Assembly: GCA_012838435.1 (NCBI GenBank)
Contig: DUPH01000024.1
Location: 1 to 34,673 of the forward strand
Reading direction: 5' to 3'
DNA: 34,673 nt
Source of the DNA: Lentisphaerota bacterium
Lineage (GTDB): Bacteria; Verrucomicrobiota; Kiritimatiellia; RFP12; UBA1067
Of the stretch, positions 7,754 through 15,056 are shown piece by piece. Every line of letters begins with the position of its first letter. Positions within the stretch are counted from its first letter, which is position 1. The position numbers and the translations under genes are program-made. Under the pieces are notes generated by a model. The model ran no database searches, was not told the origin of the DNA, and saw nothing but the letters and a program-made list of their open reading frames with translations.

Positions 7754-8397
7754 TAAAGCGCGCGCCTAGCCCTCTCCACAATCTCGTCAATGGGTCCCGT
7801 TCCCGGCACGCGCCGCAACACGCCGCGCGCCTCGTAAAATTCAATCAACGGCATCGTCTGCGTCCGATAAACGGCCAGCCTGTTCTTCGCGGTCTCGGGG
7901 TTGTCGTCCTTGCGCACCTTCAACGCGCCCCCGCAAGCATCGCAGATGCCGTCCACCCGCGGCGGAAGGTTGGTCACATGATACCCGGCCCCGCACACCG
8001 AGCACATCCTGCGCCCGGCAATCCGGTCCACCAAAATCTCGTCGGGCACCTCCAGCAGCACCACCGCCGCCAGCGACGCGCCGCAACTCTCAATCGTGCG
8101 GTCCAGCGCCTGCGCCTGCACCACCGTGCGCGGGAACCCGTCCAGCAACAACGCGCGGGGGCCGTCAAGCTCCGCCATCAGGTCGGCAACGATCCGCGCG
8201 ATGAGCGCGTCAGGCACCAGCTCGCCACGCTTCATGTATGCGTCCGCCTCGTCCCCGGCCGCCGTGTGATGCTCTACCGCGTCACGCAACAGCTCGCCGC
8301 TCGACACATGCCGCAGCGTCTTATCCGCAGCCACCAGCCGCCCGGCAACCGTTCCTTTGCCCGACCCCGGCGCTCCCAACAGAATGACGACGTCCAT
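7753..8397 (-). CDS. adk: Adenylate kinase
   Basis: This 214-residue enzyme catalyses ATP + AMP = 2 ADP. The start at 8397 (MDVVILLGAPGSGKGT) is chosen over 8478 because the extra residues come from a repeat-like leader. The P-loop is GAPGSGKGT (8-16). AMP-binding residues lie in SSGELLRDA (32-40) and DGFPRT (86-91). The LID domain carries Cys132, Cys135, Cys152 and Cys155, a zinc site typical of many bacterial long-form kinases. secY, its common upstream neighbour, is replaced here by repeats and two tRNA genes. No strong ribosome-binding site is seen. Confidence 0.96.
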   Translation of the reverse strand: MDVVILLGAPGSGKGTVAGRLVAADKTLRHVSSGELLRDAVEHHTAAGDEADAYMKRGELVPDALIARIVADLMAELDGPRALLLDGFPRTVVQAQALDRTIESCGASLAAVVLLEVPDEILVDRIAGRRMCSVCGAGYHVTNLPPRVDGICDACGGALKVRKDDNPETAKNRLAVYRTQTMPLIEFYEARGVLRRVPGTGPIDEIVERARRAL

Positions 8398-8426
8398 CTT
8401 TGTTACACTCGTCTCTGGCACATTAA

Positions 8427-8510
8427 AAATCAAGAGCCAGAAATCGAGAGTCTGCCATCGGCCATGTCGCCATGCCAAGCTCCCGACTCACGCTTCCTGA
8501 CTCCTAATTG
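8427..8510. repeat. Degenerate intergenic repeat between adk and tRNA-Lys
   Basis: The segment holds stretches such as TCCCGACTCACGCTTCCTGA and CTCCTAATTG. They resemble the AACTCCTAAATCCTAACTCC-type filler at 33640-33685. No gene is supported here. Confidence 0.4.
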
Positions 8511-8534
8511 ACAAAACCGGCCGCAAGCCGGTTT
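8511..8534 (-). terminator. Terminator after the tRNA genes
   Basis: On the minus strand, a 7-bp stem (AACCGGC / GCCGGTT) with a five-base loop is followed by TTGTC. It begins a few bases after the CCA end of tRNA-Lys and fits an intrinsic terminator with a short U tract. Confidence 0.65.
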
Positions 8535-8539
8535 CTCCA

Positions 8540-8615
8540 TGGTAGGGGTGCACGGACTCGAACCGTGGACCCAGTGATTAAGAGTCACTTGCTCTACCAA
8601 CTGAGCTACACCCCC
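8540..8615 (-). tRNA. tRNA-Lys (CTT)
   Basis: This 76-nt gene on the minus strand begins GGGGGTGTAGCTCAGTTGG. The anticodon arm is AGTGA-CTCTTAA-TCACT, giving anticodon CTT. The T arm is CACGG-TTCGAGT-CCGTG. The acceptor stem GGGGGTG / CACCCCT pairs with one G-U, and CCA is encoded. Confidence 0.96.
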
Positions 8616-8625
8616 ATAAAAAGCA

Positions 8626-8701
8626 TGGAGCGAGTGATGGGTCTCGAACCCACAACCTCGACCTTGGCAAGGTCGCGCTCTACCAATTGAGCTACACCCG
8701 C
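8626..8701 (-). tRNA. tRNA-Gly (GCC)
   Basis: This 76-nt gene on the minus strand begins GCGGGTGTAGCTCAATTGG. The anticodon arm is CGACC-TTGCCAA-GGTCG, giving anticodon GCC. The acceptor stem GCGGGTG / CACTCGC pairs with one G-U. The discriminator is T and CCA is encoded. It lies 10 bp upstream of tRNA-Lys and is probably co-transcribed with it. Confidence 0.96.
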
Positions 8702-8768
8702 TTCAAAAGAGTGAGTGTAAATTTATCATATTGATCGGGGACACGCAACAGGGATTTTTGAAAAAAAT

Positions 8769-10937
8769 TTAGCCGCGCGCAGCGCGGTAGTGCGCAGCGA
8801 TCTCTTCGGCAGTCAGTGCGCGCGCGTAAACCGCCACTTCGCCGCAACGCCCCTCGAACCCGGCGTCGTTGTTTTCCGCCGTGCCGCCGACCCATATCGT
8901 TTCGGCACGCGCAGGCAACGCCTTGACCGCTGTGAGTTCGGGTGTTGTGCGCCCGTCCAGATAGACACTCACCCGCTCGCCGTCGCGAACCAGCGCCACA
9001 TGGTGCCAGCTCTCTGCGGCCACCCAGTTGCGCAGCGGCACGTCTGTCTGTCCAGCGACCGCCCCGGCAAGGTCTTTGCCGGTGTGGAAGATCAACCGCC
9101 CCGGCGACCGTGCGGTACCGCTGATCGCCAACCGGTCACCCGCCGCACCGCACGCGAACAGGTATCCGGTCACCGGCCGTGCGTCGTTCGGCATGCAGTT
9201 GTAAAACCAAAGCTCCACCGTGTAGGCGCGCCCCAGATCCGGCAATGGCGCCGTGAACGGCACGCCGACAAAGTGCGGCACGCGGCTCTCTTTACCCAGT
9301 CCAGGGAAGGCCGGTGCCTGCGCACCCGGCATGGCGTAGGCCGTCGGATGGCCGAACGTGCCGAGGCACGCCCCGTCCACCGCATTCACGGCACTGGGCC
9401 CGTTCCATTCGTCCATGCGCCAGAAGATCGCCGGGCGGGAGGCCAGCACGGCGGCGGCATACGGCACCACCGGTGCCGGTCGCTGCGGGCGGCGCTTTCC
9501 GTCGTACAGCCCATCCAGCAGACGCTGAACCGTCGCGATGATGGCGGGCTCGGCACCGGCCTCCAGACAACTCGAACGCGCCAGCCATGTGGTGTATCCC
9601 CCCATCGCCATCTGCTCGGGCGGCGGCAGATAACCGTCATACCCGTTGGCCAGCATCACCGTGAAGGTATGCTCGAACGGACTCTGCGCCGCGATGCGCA
9701 GTCCGGTGATCGCAAACACTTCGCAAGGAACCCCCACCATCGCCAGCGACCCGATGCGCAACGCTTGCAATTTCAGCTTCCGGGTCGGCGGCATGTCGGC
9801 CAGAATCAACTGTTCGCGCGCGTACACGCTGCTCTGTGAATCCGCCTTCTCCCGCCCGGCCTCGACATCAGCCAACACGCGCTTCGCCCACTCCGTCTTG
9901 GGAGGGCGTACCTTCAATTCCAACTCGCACTCGCGCATGTCAAGCGGCAGCCACGTCTGCCACTCGATCCGCCGATACGCACGGACCGCCGCGTTCGCCA
10001 CCGTTTCAGCGATGGACTGCTTGTCAAACGGCACCCGTTTCTCCAGCGTGTAGTCAACGAGATAAGCGTCACCGCTCACGCCGTTCGCGAGCACACCGAC
10101 AAACGGCTGGCCTTCGCCGCCCGCTTCGAGCAACTCGCCCACCCGCTGCGCGAAGATGCCGAAGTAGTCCGCCGAAAGCGCTGCGGACCCGACATAGTGA
10201 ATGGAGAAACTCCCGAACAGGGCCAGCGGCGAGCCATCCAATCTGCGCACGGCCAGCACATTGACATCCGGATTCATCGGCCCGGACGGCTCTTCCCAAT
10301 CCGGATTGCGGTGGCCGGGATGCATGGTCGCGCGTGTGGTGAGTTCACCGAACGGATCACGCTTGATGCGGTCGGGACGGGCGATCCAGCGACGCGACTG
10401 CACCACCTCCGGCAGCTTCTCTACCGCCCACCCTACCTGAGCCGGTTCGCGCCGCTCCATGGCTTTGCTGATGCCTTCCGCGATCTTCCCCGGCAGCCAG
10501 GCGCGGTAACGCAAATCAGGATCGGTGCCCAAGATGCCGACCGACGCCGGCGCGGAGTGCGTGTGGGTGGCGGAGATGAAAATCCGCTCCGTCGGGATGC
10601 CGGTCATGCCGCTGGCCAACCGTTTGGCTTCATCCATCAACTCGCGGTCCAGCACACAGCTATCGACAACCGCCATCGCGATCTGCCCGCGACCGTCATC
10701 CAGCACCAAGCAGCGGGCGTGCAGTGGATCCAGTGCTTTTTCCGCGTAGACCGGCTTAAAGTTTCCATTCACCACGATCGGGAAATGCTCGGGCGTGATG
10801 TCCTGCGCAAAGGCTCCCGCGCGGAAAACACCCGGCCGCTGCGGAATGATCGACCCACCCCATGTGAAACGCGGTGCCATCATCATCCCTGCAAGAGCCG
10901 TCCCCGAGACAGCCAGCATATCTCTTCGATTTACCAT
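8769..10937 (-). CDS. Neutral-ceramidase-like Zn hydrolase with C-terminal LamG domain, exported
   Basis: The protein has 722 residues. The start at 10937 (MVNRRDMLAV) is preceded by AGGAGGGG. NRRDML followed by a hydrophobic stretch looks like a Tat signal. Residues 35-480 fit the neutral/alkaline non-lysosomal ceramidase fold. The four expected zinc ligands can be matched: a His in ATHTHSAP (about 125-127), His247 (SIHYVG), Glu406 (PCEVF) and a Tyr in GYDGYLPPPEQ (about 433-436). Ser288 in NGVSGD may be the nucleophile. From about 495 a concanavalin-A-like LamG domain follows (FWRMDEWNGPSA..., ending YARALTAEEIAAHYRAARG), likely for carbohydrate or surface binding. True ceramide activity is unproven, since many environmental members of this family are uncharacterised. 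It is the last gene of a three-hydrolase cluster. Confidence 0.82.
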   Translation of the reverse strand: MVNRRDMLAVSGTALAGMMMAPRFTWGGSIIPQRPGVFRAGAFAQDITPEHFPIVVNGNFKPVYAEKALDPLHARCLVLDDGRGQIAMAVVDSCVLDRELMDEAKRLASGMTGIPTERIFISATHTHSAPASVGILGTDPDLRYRAWLPGKIAEGISKAMERREPAQVGWAVEKLPEVVQSRRWIARPDRIKRDPFGELTTRATMHPGHRNPDWEEPSGPMNPDVNVLAVRRLDGSPLALFGSFSIHYVGSAALSADYFGIFAQRVGELLEAGGEGQPFVGVLANGVSGDAYLVDYTLEKRVPFDKQSIAETVANAAVRAYRRIEWQTWLPLDMRECELELKVRPPKTEWAKRVLADVEAGREKADSQSSVYAREQLILADMPPTRKLKLQALRIGSLAMVGVPCEVFAITGLRIAAQSPFEHTFTVMLANGYDGYLPPPEQMAMGGYTTWLARSSCLEAGAEPAIIATVQRLLDGLYDGKRRPQRPAPVVPYAAAVLASRPAIFWRMDEWNGPSAVNAVDGACLGTFGHPTAYAMPGAQAPAFPGLGKESRVPHFVGVPFTAPLPDLGRAYTVELWFYNCMPNDARPVTGYLFACGAAGDRLAISGTARSPGRLIFHTGKDLAGAVAGQTDVPLRNWVAAESWHHVALVRDGERVSVYLDGRTTPELTAVKALPARAETIWVGGTAENNDAGFEGRCGEVAVYARALTAEEIAAHYRAARG

Positions 10938-11056
10938 CTCTCCCCTCCTCTTCCTGAACGTGGCGGCCGACCACAACGGCACCGCCCCGGAATGTTCCGT
11001 TTGTTGACGGCGTTAACGTATCAAACCCCTCACCCTTTTCCAAGAACGCAAAAGAG

Positions 11057-11105
11057 GTGGGCGGCGTGACCGCCGCCGGTCAAGCAGACGCTTGCCCCTC
11101 CCGAT
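11057..11105. repeat. Short copy of the 210-bp intergenic repeat
   Basis: It contains CCGCCGGTCAAGCAGACGCT followed by TG(C)CCCTCCCG, matching the start of the longer copies at 30494 and 32133. It sits in the 189-bp gap between the ceramidase-like gene and the clan-A glycosidase gene. Confidence 0.75.
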
Positions 11106-11126
11106 GCTCTGTGGTGAAGCGGCCAC

Positions 11127-13712
11127 TCAACGCACGATCTCGTAGAGATACGAGGCGCAGACGGGATCGGCGGCGACATCGGCCACGAAGGTGAGCTGGC
11201 CGTCGGCGTATGTCGACGGAACCACTTGGCGGCGGCGACCGCCGGGCGTCAACGTCCACACCTGCCACGCTCCCGCTGCGAGGCGGATCTTAACGGTGGC
11301 ACGTCCGGCACGCATAAGATGGGGTTGTGAACCCCACGCCAGCAGGATGCGCCGCCCTTCATCGGCATAGGTGGTCCCTGTGTTTTGCACGTCGGTCAGA
11401 TGAGTCAGCAGCAACCGGCGCGAGGAGGCGATCGGCTCGTTGTCGAGGGTGCTCGCCCAAATCGTCGCGGCACTCCCGTCAAGATCGGCGACGAACGGCC
11501 CCGCCTTTACGGTGCCGCTCTCGGCGAAGCCGCCCACCGTGCGCGGTGTGTCGAGTGTGAACGAACCGGCGGTCGAATCGATCACGACGCCATCCGGCCC
11601 CGACTTCTCGACGATGGCCTTCATCTCCGCTTGCGGACGGTTGAACGGCCATACGTCAAGCGTCTCGACACCTTCGGGAGCCGCGTCCGCCACGAGCGAA
11701 CCGATCTTGACGCGCCAAGCCGCCCAGTCCATCGCCCACGCGTTGGCGTAGCTGCCCTTGTGGTTGTCCGGATCGGCCAGTTTCGCGGGCGACAGCACGA
11801 ATGCGCAGGTACGTTCCGCCACATCGAGGTCGCGACGCAAAAAGAGGCAGATCGACGCGCGTTCCGCAGCAAGCCCGAGCGGATCACCGGACATATCAAA
11901 GAAACCGAGCGCCTTCGCGCGGTCAAGACCGTGGCTACCGTGCGTCCAGGCGAAGCGGACCAGACCGCTCCAATCCTGCCGTGCGCCGAGCGCCCCCGTG
12001 AGGATACCGCCGACGCCGCGGAAGCGTCCCGGCGCGGCGAAATTGTATTCCGTGATCGTGAACGGGCGGTCGAGAATCCGCGTCACCGCAAGGCGCTGCG
12101 TGCCTTGGTCAGGACCGCTCAACGGGTTTGTATTCGGACAGGAGGTCGGCAGGCTCCAGTCGCGATCCAGGAAGCGCGGATGGTCGACATAAAAGTGGTC
12201 GTCGGCGTAGTCGAACTCCCGTGCGCGGACGAGTTGCGATGCCGCGCTGTCGTTCCAGAAGTAGTTGTTCATGTTGGACGTGAGCGCCTTACACTTCATC
12301 TCCTCGCGAAGGAACTTCGTGACGCGCCGTGCAAAACGCGCCTCGATCTCGGCGAAGGCTTTCTCATCGAACTTGTCGACGATGCCGAGTTGCTTCAAGG
12401 ACCACCAGACGCCATTGAGGTTGCCCTCGTTCACAAACGAGAGCGTCGCCAGCGCGGGCTCGTCCGCAAGACGGCGTCCTGTGTATCGGTTGACGTGGCC
12501 GAGGAAAGCGCGCGCGTAAGCGAGGTAGTTTGAGAAGGCGTTCTCGTTGAAGAAAACGAGTCCCTTGAACTCCGTCATCGAGACATCGCCCGGACGGTCG
12601 AAGCCGAGCGACTTCCAAGAGATCGGACGACGGGAAACGAACAGGTCGGTCGTCATGTAGATGCCGTTTTCCACGCAAGCGGCCACCAGCGCATCGAAAC
12701 GCTCCATCGCCTTCGCGTTTAGTTCCGTGGAGCCGGGGGGCGAACCTTCCACAAGACAGCTCTCGTGATGGTGGAAACGCAACATGTTGTAACCGATGCG
12801 GCGCAGGTTGCGCGCAAAGCGGCGGGCCGTCTCGGGGTCAGGCGCGTTGGCGTCGCCGCAGATATTCACGCCATAGAAGCGCTGGGGTACGCCGGGCAGC
12901 TTCTCAAACTCGAAGTGATTGCCCTTCGCTACCAGCCAGCCGTGCTTTCCGGCGGGCGCTTCCGAACTCCCCCCGCCCATGCCGGAAAAATCAAGGACCG
13001 ATCCCGGTTCGATCTCGATCTCCGCCGCGAGCGGCACCCACTCTGCCCCAGCCGTCAGGCGGACCGGACCGACCTCACGGAACGCGAACGGGCGTTCGCC
13101 CGAGAAACGTGCGGCGAGTTCACCGCGAAAGCCGAACTGGAGTTCGTAGACGACGAGCCCCCAGTCGCGAATCTCGCGCACAAGAACCTCTGTCGGCTTG
13201 CGGAAGTCGACCTTGAGACGCAGGGCACCGGACGCGTCCCGCAGCGCGAACGACGTCACCCGGTCGCTACGCAACACATCGCGATTAGGGCGTCCTGCGT
13301 CAAGCGCGACCGTTTTATCGTCCGCCGTCACGCTGCCGCCGGCGTAGAGCGTTTGCGAGAATGTGGTGCGCACGGCCGCCCGTCCGGCAGACTTCGGCAC
13401 GTTGTTTGTCGGCAGGCTCCAGACGGCTTCGACCGCGCCGTCGGCCGACGTGAAGGTCGCCCGTCCTTCGATGGATTCGCCGCTCCCCTTCGGATCAAGG
13501 TTGACGCGGAAGAGATGGACAGACTTCGGTTCGGTGAACTTGGGCTCTGTCGCCGACCGACGGTTCCAGCCGTGCGCGAATACGCAGGGCTGGAAGTAGA
13601 GCGACGCATCGGGAAACTCAAGCGAACCGGCATAGCCGCCCAGAACCGGCAACGTGTCACCAACAACCGACAGCGTCAGCGCCGCCATCACTCCAAACAG
13701 AATCTTCTTCAT
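11127..13712 (-). CDS. Secreted clan-A glycoside hydrolase (GH5/GH42-like), subfamily unknown
   Basis: This 861-residue protein has a signal peptide (MKKILFGVMAALTLSVVGDT). Residues 25-260 form a beta-rich N-terminal region. A TIM-barrel starts near residue 275 (QRFYGVNICGDANAPDPETA; IGYNMLRFHHHES at 306-318). Glu429 in SFVNEGN has the Asn-Glu pair of a clan-A acid/base, and Glu555 in TITEYNF fits the nucleophile. The 126-residue spacing is normal for the clan. The C-terminal 200 residues look like beta-sandwich domains. The substrate cannot be read. GAAAGGG lies upstream of the ATG. It sits between a GH20-like gene and a ceramidase-like gene on the same strand, which suggests work on a glycoconjugate. 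Confidence 0.82.
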   Translation of the reverse strand: MKKILFGVMAALTLSVVGDTLPVLGGYAGSLEFPDASLYFQPCVFAHGWNRRSATEPKFTEPKSVHLFRVNLDPKGSGESIEGRATFTSADGAVEAVWSLPTNNVPKSAGRAAVRTTFSQTLYAGGSVTADDKTVALDAGRPNRDVLRSDRVTSFALRDASGALRLKVDFRKPTEVLVREIRDWGLVVYELQFGFRGELAARFSGERPFAFREVGPVRLTAGAEWVPLAAEIEIEPGSVLDFSGMGGGSSEAPAGKHGWLVAKGNHFEFEKLPGVPQRFYGVNICGDANAPDPETARRFARNLRRIGYNMLRFHHHESCLVEGSPPGSTELNAKAMERFDALVAACVENGIYMTTDLFVSRRPISWKSLGFDRPGDVSMTEFKGLVFFNENAFSNYLAYARAFLGHVNRYTGRRLADEPALATLSFVNEGNLNGVWWSLKQLGIVDKFDEKAFAEIEARFARRVTKFLREEMKCKALTSNMNNYFWNDSAASQLVRAREFDYADDHFYVDHPRFLDRDWSLPTSCPNTNPLSGPDQGTQRLAVTRILDRPFTITEYNFAAPGRFRGVGGILTGALGARQDWSGLVRFAWTHGSHGLDRAKALGFFDMSGDPLGLAAERASICLFLRRDLDVAERTCAFVLSPAKLADPDNHKGSYANAWAMDWAAWRVKIGSLVADAAPEGVETLDVWPFNRPQAEMKAIVEKSGPDGVVIDSTAGSFTLDTPRTVGGFAESGTVKAGPFVADLDGSAATIWASTLDNEPIASSRRLLLTHLTDVQNTGTTYADEGRRILLAWGSQPHLMRAGRATVKIRLAAGAWQVWTLTPGGRRRQVVPSTYADGQLTFVADVAADPVCASYLYEIVR

Positions 13713-13751
13713 CTTTACGTGAACCCTTTCTAATCCGCCCGGCGCTACTTC

Positions 13752-13792
13752 TGCGTTGGGCGTTCGACGTTCTGCGTTCTGCGTTCAAACGG
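13752..13792. repeat. GCGTTCTGCGTTC-type intergenic repeat
   Basis: This low-complexity run is built from GCGTTSGRCGTTC and TTCTGCGTTCTGCGTTC. Similar text occurs at 32095-32132 and, in other register, at 33600-33640. It occupies nearly the whole 81-bp gap between the two glycosidase genes. Confidence 0.6.
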
Positions 13793-13793
13793 C

Positions 13794-14897
13794 TCACCCA
13801 CGAGGCTGGCTAAGCGCCTCAGCAAAAAGATCAATGCCACGGATATTGAACGCGGTATTCTCATCGTTGTCCGTGGAGGCCCAAGGCGCCATCATGAACC
13901 CCAGCAAACGTTCGGGGGCCACGACCTGCCGACCAAGCTTCACAAGCTTTCCGATCACATCCTCCGCACCGGCATTGACCTGCCTGCGCTTCCAGCCGAC
14001 CCAATTCGTGCCGCACGGGATCTGGTCGTAACCGGCCTTCTCAAGATCCCAGAAATTGATCAGGCGTTTATGGTCGGCCGTCTTGTTCGTGGCGAGATCG
14101 AAGCCGCCGTAGCACTCGTCGTAATACCAGTTGGAGAGAACGACGCTCTTGGGACAGCGCTGCATAAATTCGGGATGGCTCCATCCGTAATCGCTCCACG
14201 CCCACGGGCGGGCGCCGAGTTTCTCCACTGTCCGCACGAGGTGCTCGAAGTCGTGCATCCAGAACTCGCCGACGCGGACAGAGATATAATACGCGCGACC
14301 GCTTCCAGCCTGATGCTGGGCCGTCTCCTCGTCGCACCCAATGTGGATGAAGCGCGGACGGTCAAAGATCTTGTAGGCATCGCGCAGCACGTCCTCGCAC
14401 ACCTTGTAGTAGGTGGGCGTGGAAAGCATGCGGCGATAGTACTTCAGCCACCCATTGTGCGTGGTGGAGAAGTTCAGCTTCGGAATCGGCTCAAGCCCCA
14501 TGCCCCGCAGCCGATTGAGTTCGGCACGGAGCTTTTCCACGCTCCATGACCCGGTGATGGCAAGCTCAGGGTGGCTGGGGTAAACGACACCCTCCCCGAG
14601 GTCGATCACGACCATGTTCATCCCCTTCGCGGCGGCATGATCCGTGACCTTACGCCAGAGATCATCTTTACAGCGGAGCGTCGTGTCCGGCAACCCCTTT
14701 TCAAACTTGGAGAGGTCCATACCCTCCGGGAACCAATCGCACCACATGTTATGACCAAGGTGCAACAACACCGCCTTGATGGCTTCAGGAGCCGTGGCAG
14801 ATGCAGCGGCCCGGCCGACCGCTCCCTTGGCGACATTACCCGCACCGAGAGCCGCAGCAGACAGCGCCGCCGACTTCACAAATTCACGTCTCTTCAT
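13794..14897 (-). CDS. GH20-like beta-N-acetylhexosaminidase, Tat-exported
   Basis: The protein has 367 residues. The start at 14897 (MKRREFVKSAALSAAALGAG) is preceded by GGGAGGAAAG. KRREFVK plus the alanine-rich hydrophobic segment looks like a twin-arginine signal. The barrel contains HIGCDEE at about 185-191, with Asp189-Glu190 matching the HxGxDE catalytic pair of family 20, where Glu is the acid/base in substrate-assisted hydrolysis of terminal GlcNAc or GalNAc. Aromatic residues of the sugar pocket are plausible in WAWSDYGW (about 228-235) and SNWYYDE. It is shorter than classical GH20 enzymes and lacks the N-terminal alpha/beta domain. It is the first gene of the three-hydrolase set. 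Confidence 0.8.
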   Translation of the reverse strand: MKRREFVKSAALSAAALGAGNVAKGAVGRAAASATAPEAIKAVLLHLGHNMWCDWFPEGMDLSKFEKGLPDTTLRCKDDLWRKVTDHAAAKGMNMVVIDLGEGVVYPSHPELAITGSWSVEKLRAELNRLRGMGLEPIPKLNFSTTHNGWLKYYRRMLSTPTYYKVCEDVLRDAYKIFDRPRFIHIGCDEETAQHQAGSGRAYYISVRVGEFWMHDFEHLVRTVEKLGARPWAWSDYGWSHPEFMQRCPKSVVLSNWYYDECYGGFDLATNKTADHKRLINFWDLEKAGYDQIPCGTNWVGWKRRQVNAGAEDVIGKLVKLGRQVVAPERLLGFMMAPWASTDNDENTAFNIRGIDLFAEALSQPRG

Positions 14898-14973
14898 ATC
14901 GTTCTTTCCTCCCTTTGGATCTGCCAAGATCATAGCACAACGGTGGTAAATGTCGACAAAGAGGCCGAAAGAA

Positions 14974-15022
14974 TCGATGGAATCGAAAGAATCGAATCAT
15001 TCGACTCAATCGATTCCATCGA
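14974..15022. repeat. Inverted repeat of TCGATGGAATCGA
   Basis: A perfect 13-bp inverted repeat (14974-14986 and 15010-15022) surrounds 23 bp that are themselves GAATCG-rich. It lies directly beyond the terminator of the giant gene and upstream of the GH20-like gene. Confidence 0.7.
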
Positions 15023-15056
15023 AAAAACCTGCCGTCTTTCGCCGCCGTTACGGCAG
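15020..15056 (-). terminator. Rho-independent terminator of the giant surface-protein gene
   Basis: On the minus strand the stem CTGCCGT / ACGGCAG encloses 14 bases and is followed by GTTTTTTC. The first arm overlaps the last codons and stop of the gene. Confidence 0.82.

Noticed and set aside
12765-13733. Long plus-strand frames opposite the clan-A glycosidase gene
   Set aside because: Arg-rich shadow frames with no start signals; the minus strand carries a signal peptide and catalytic motifs.
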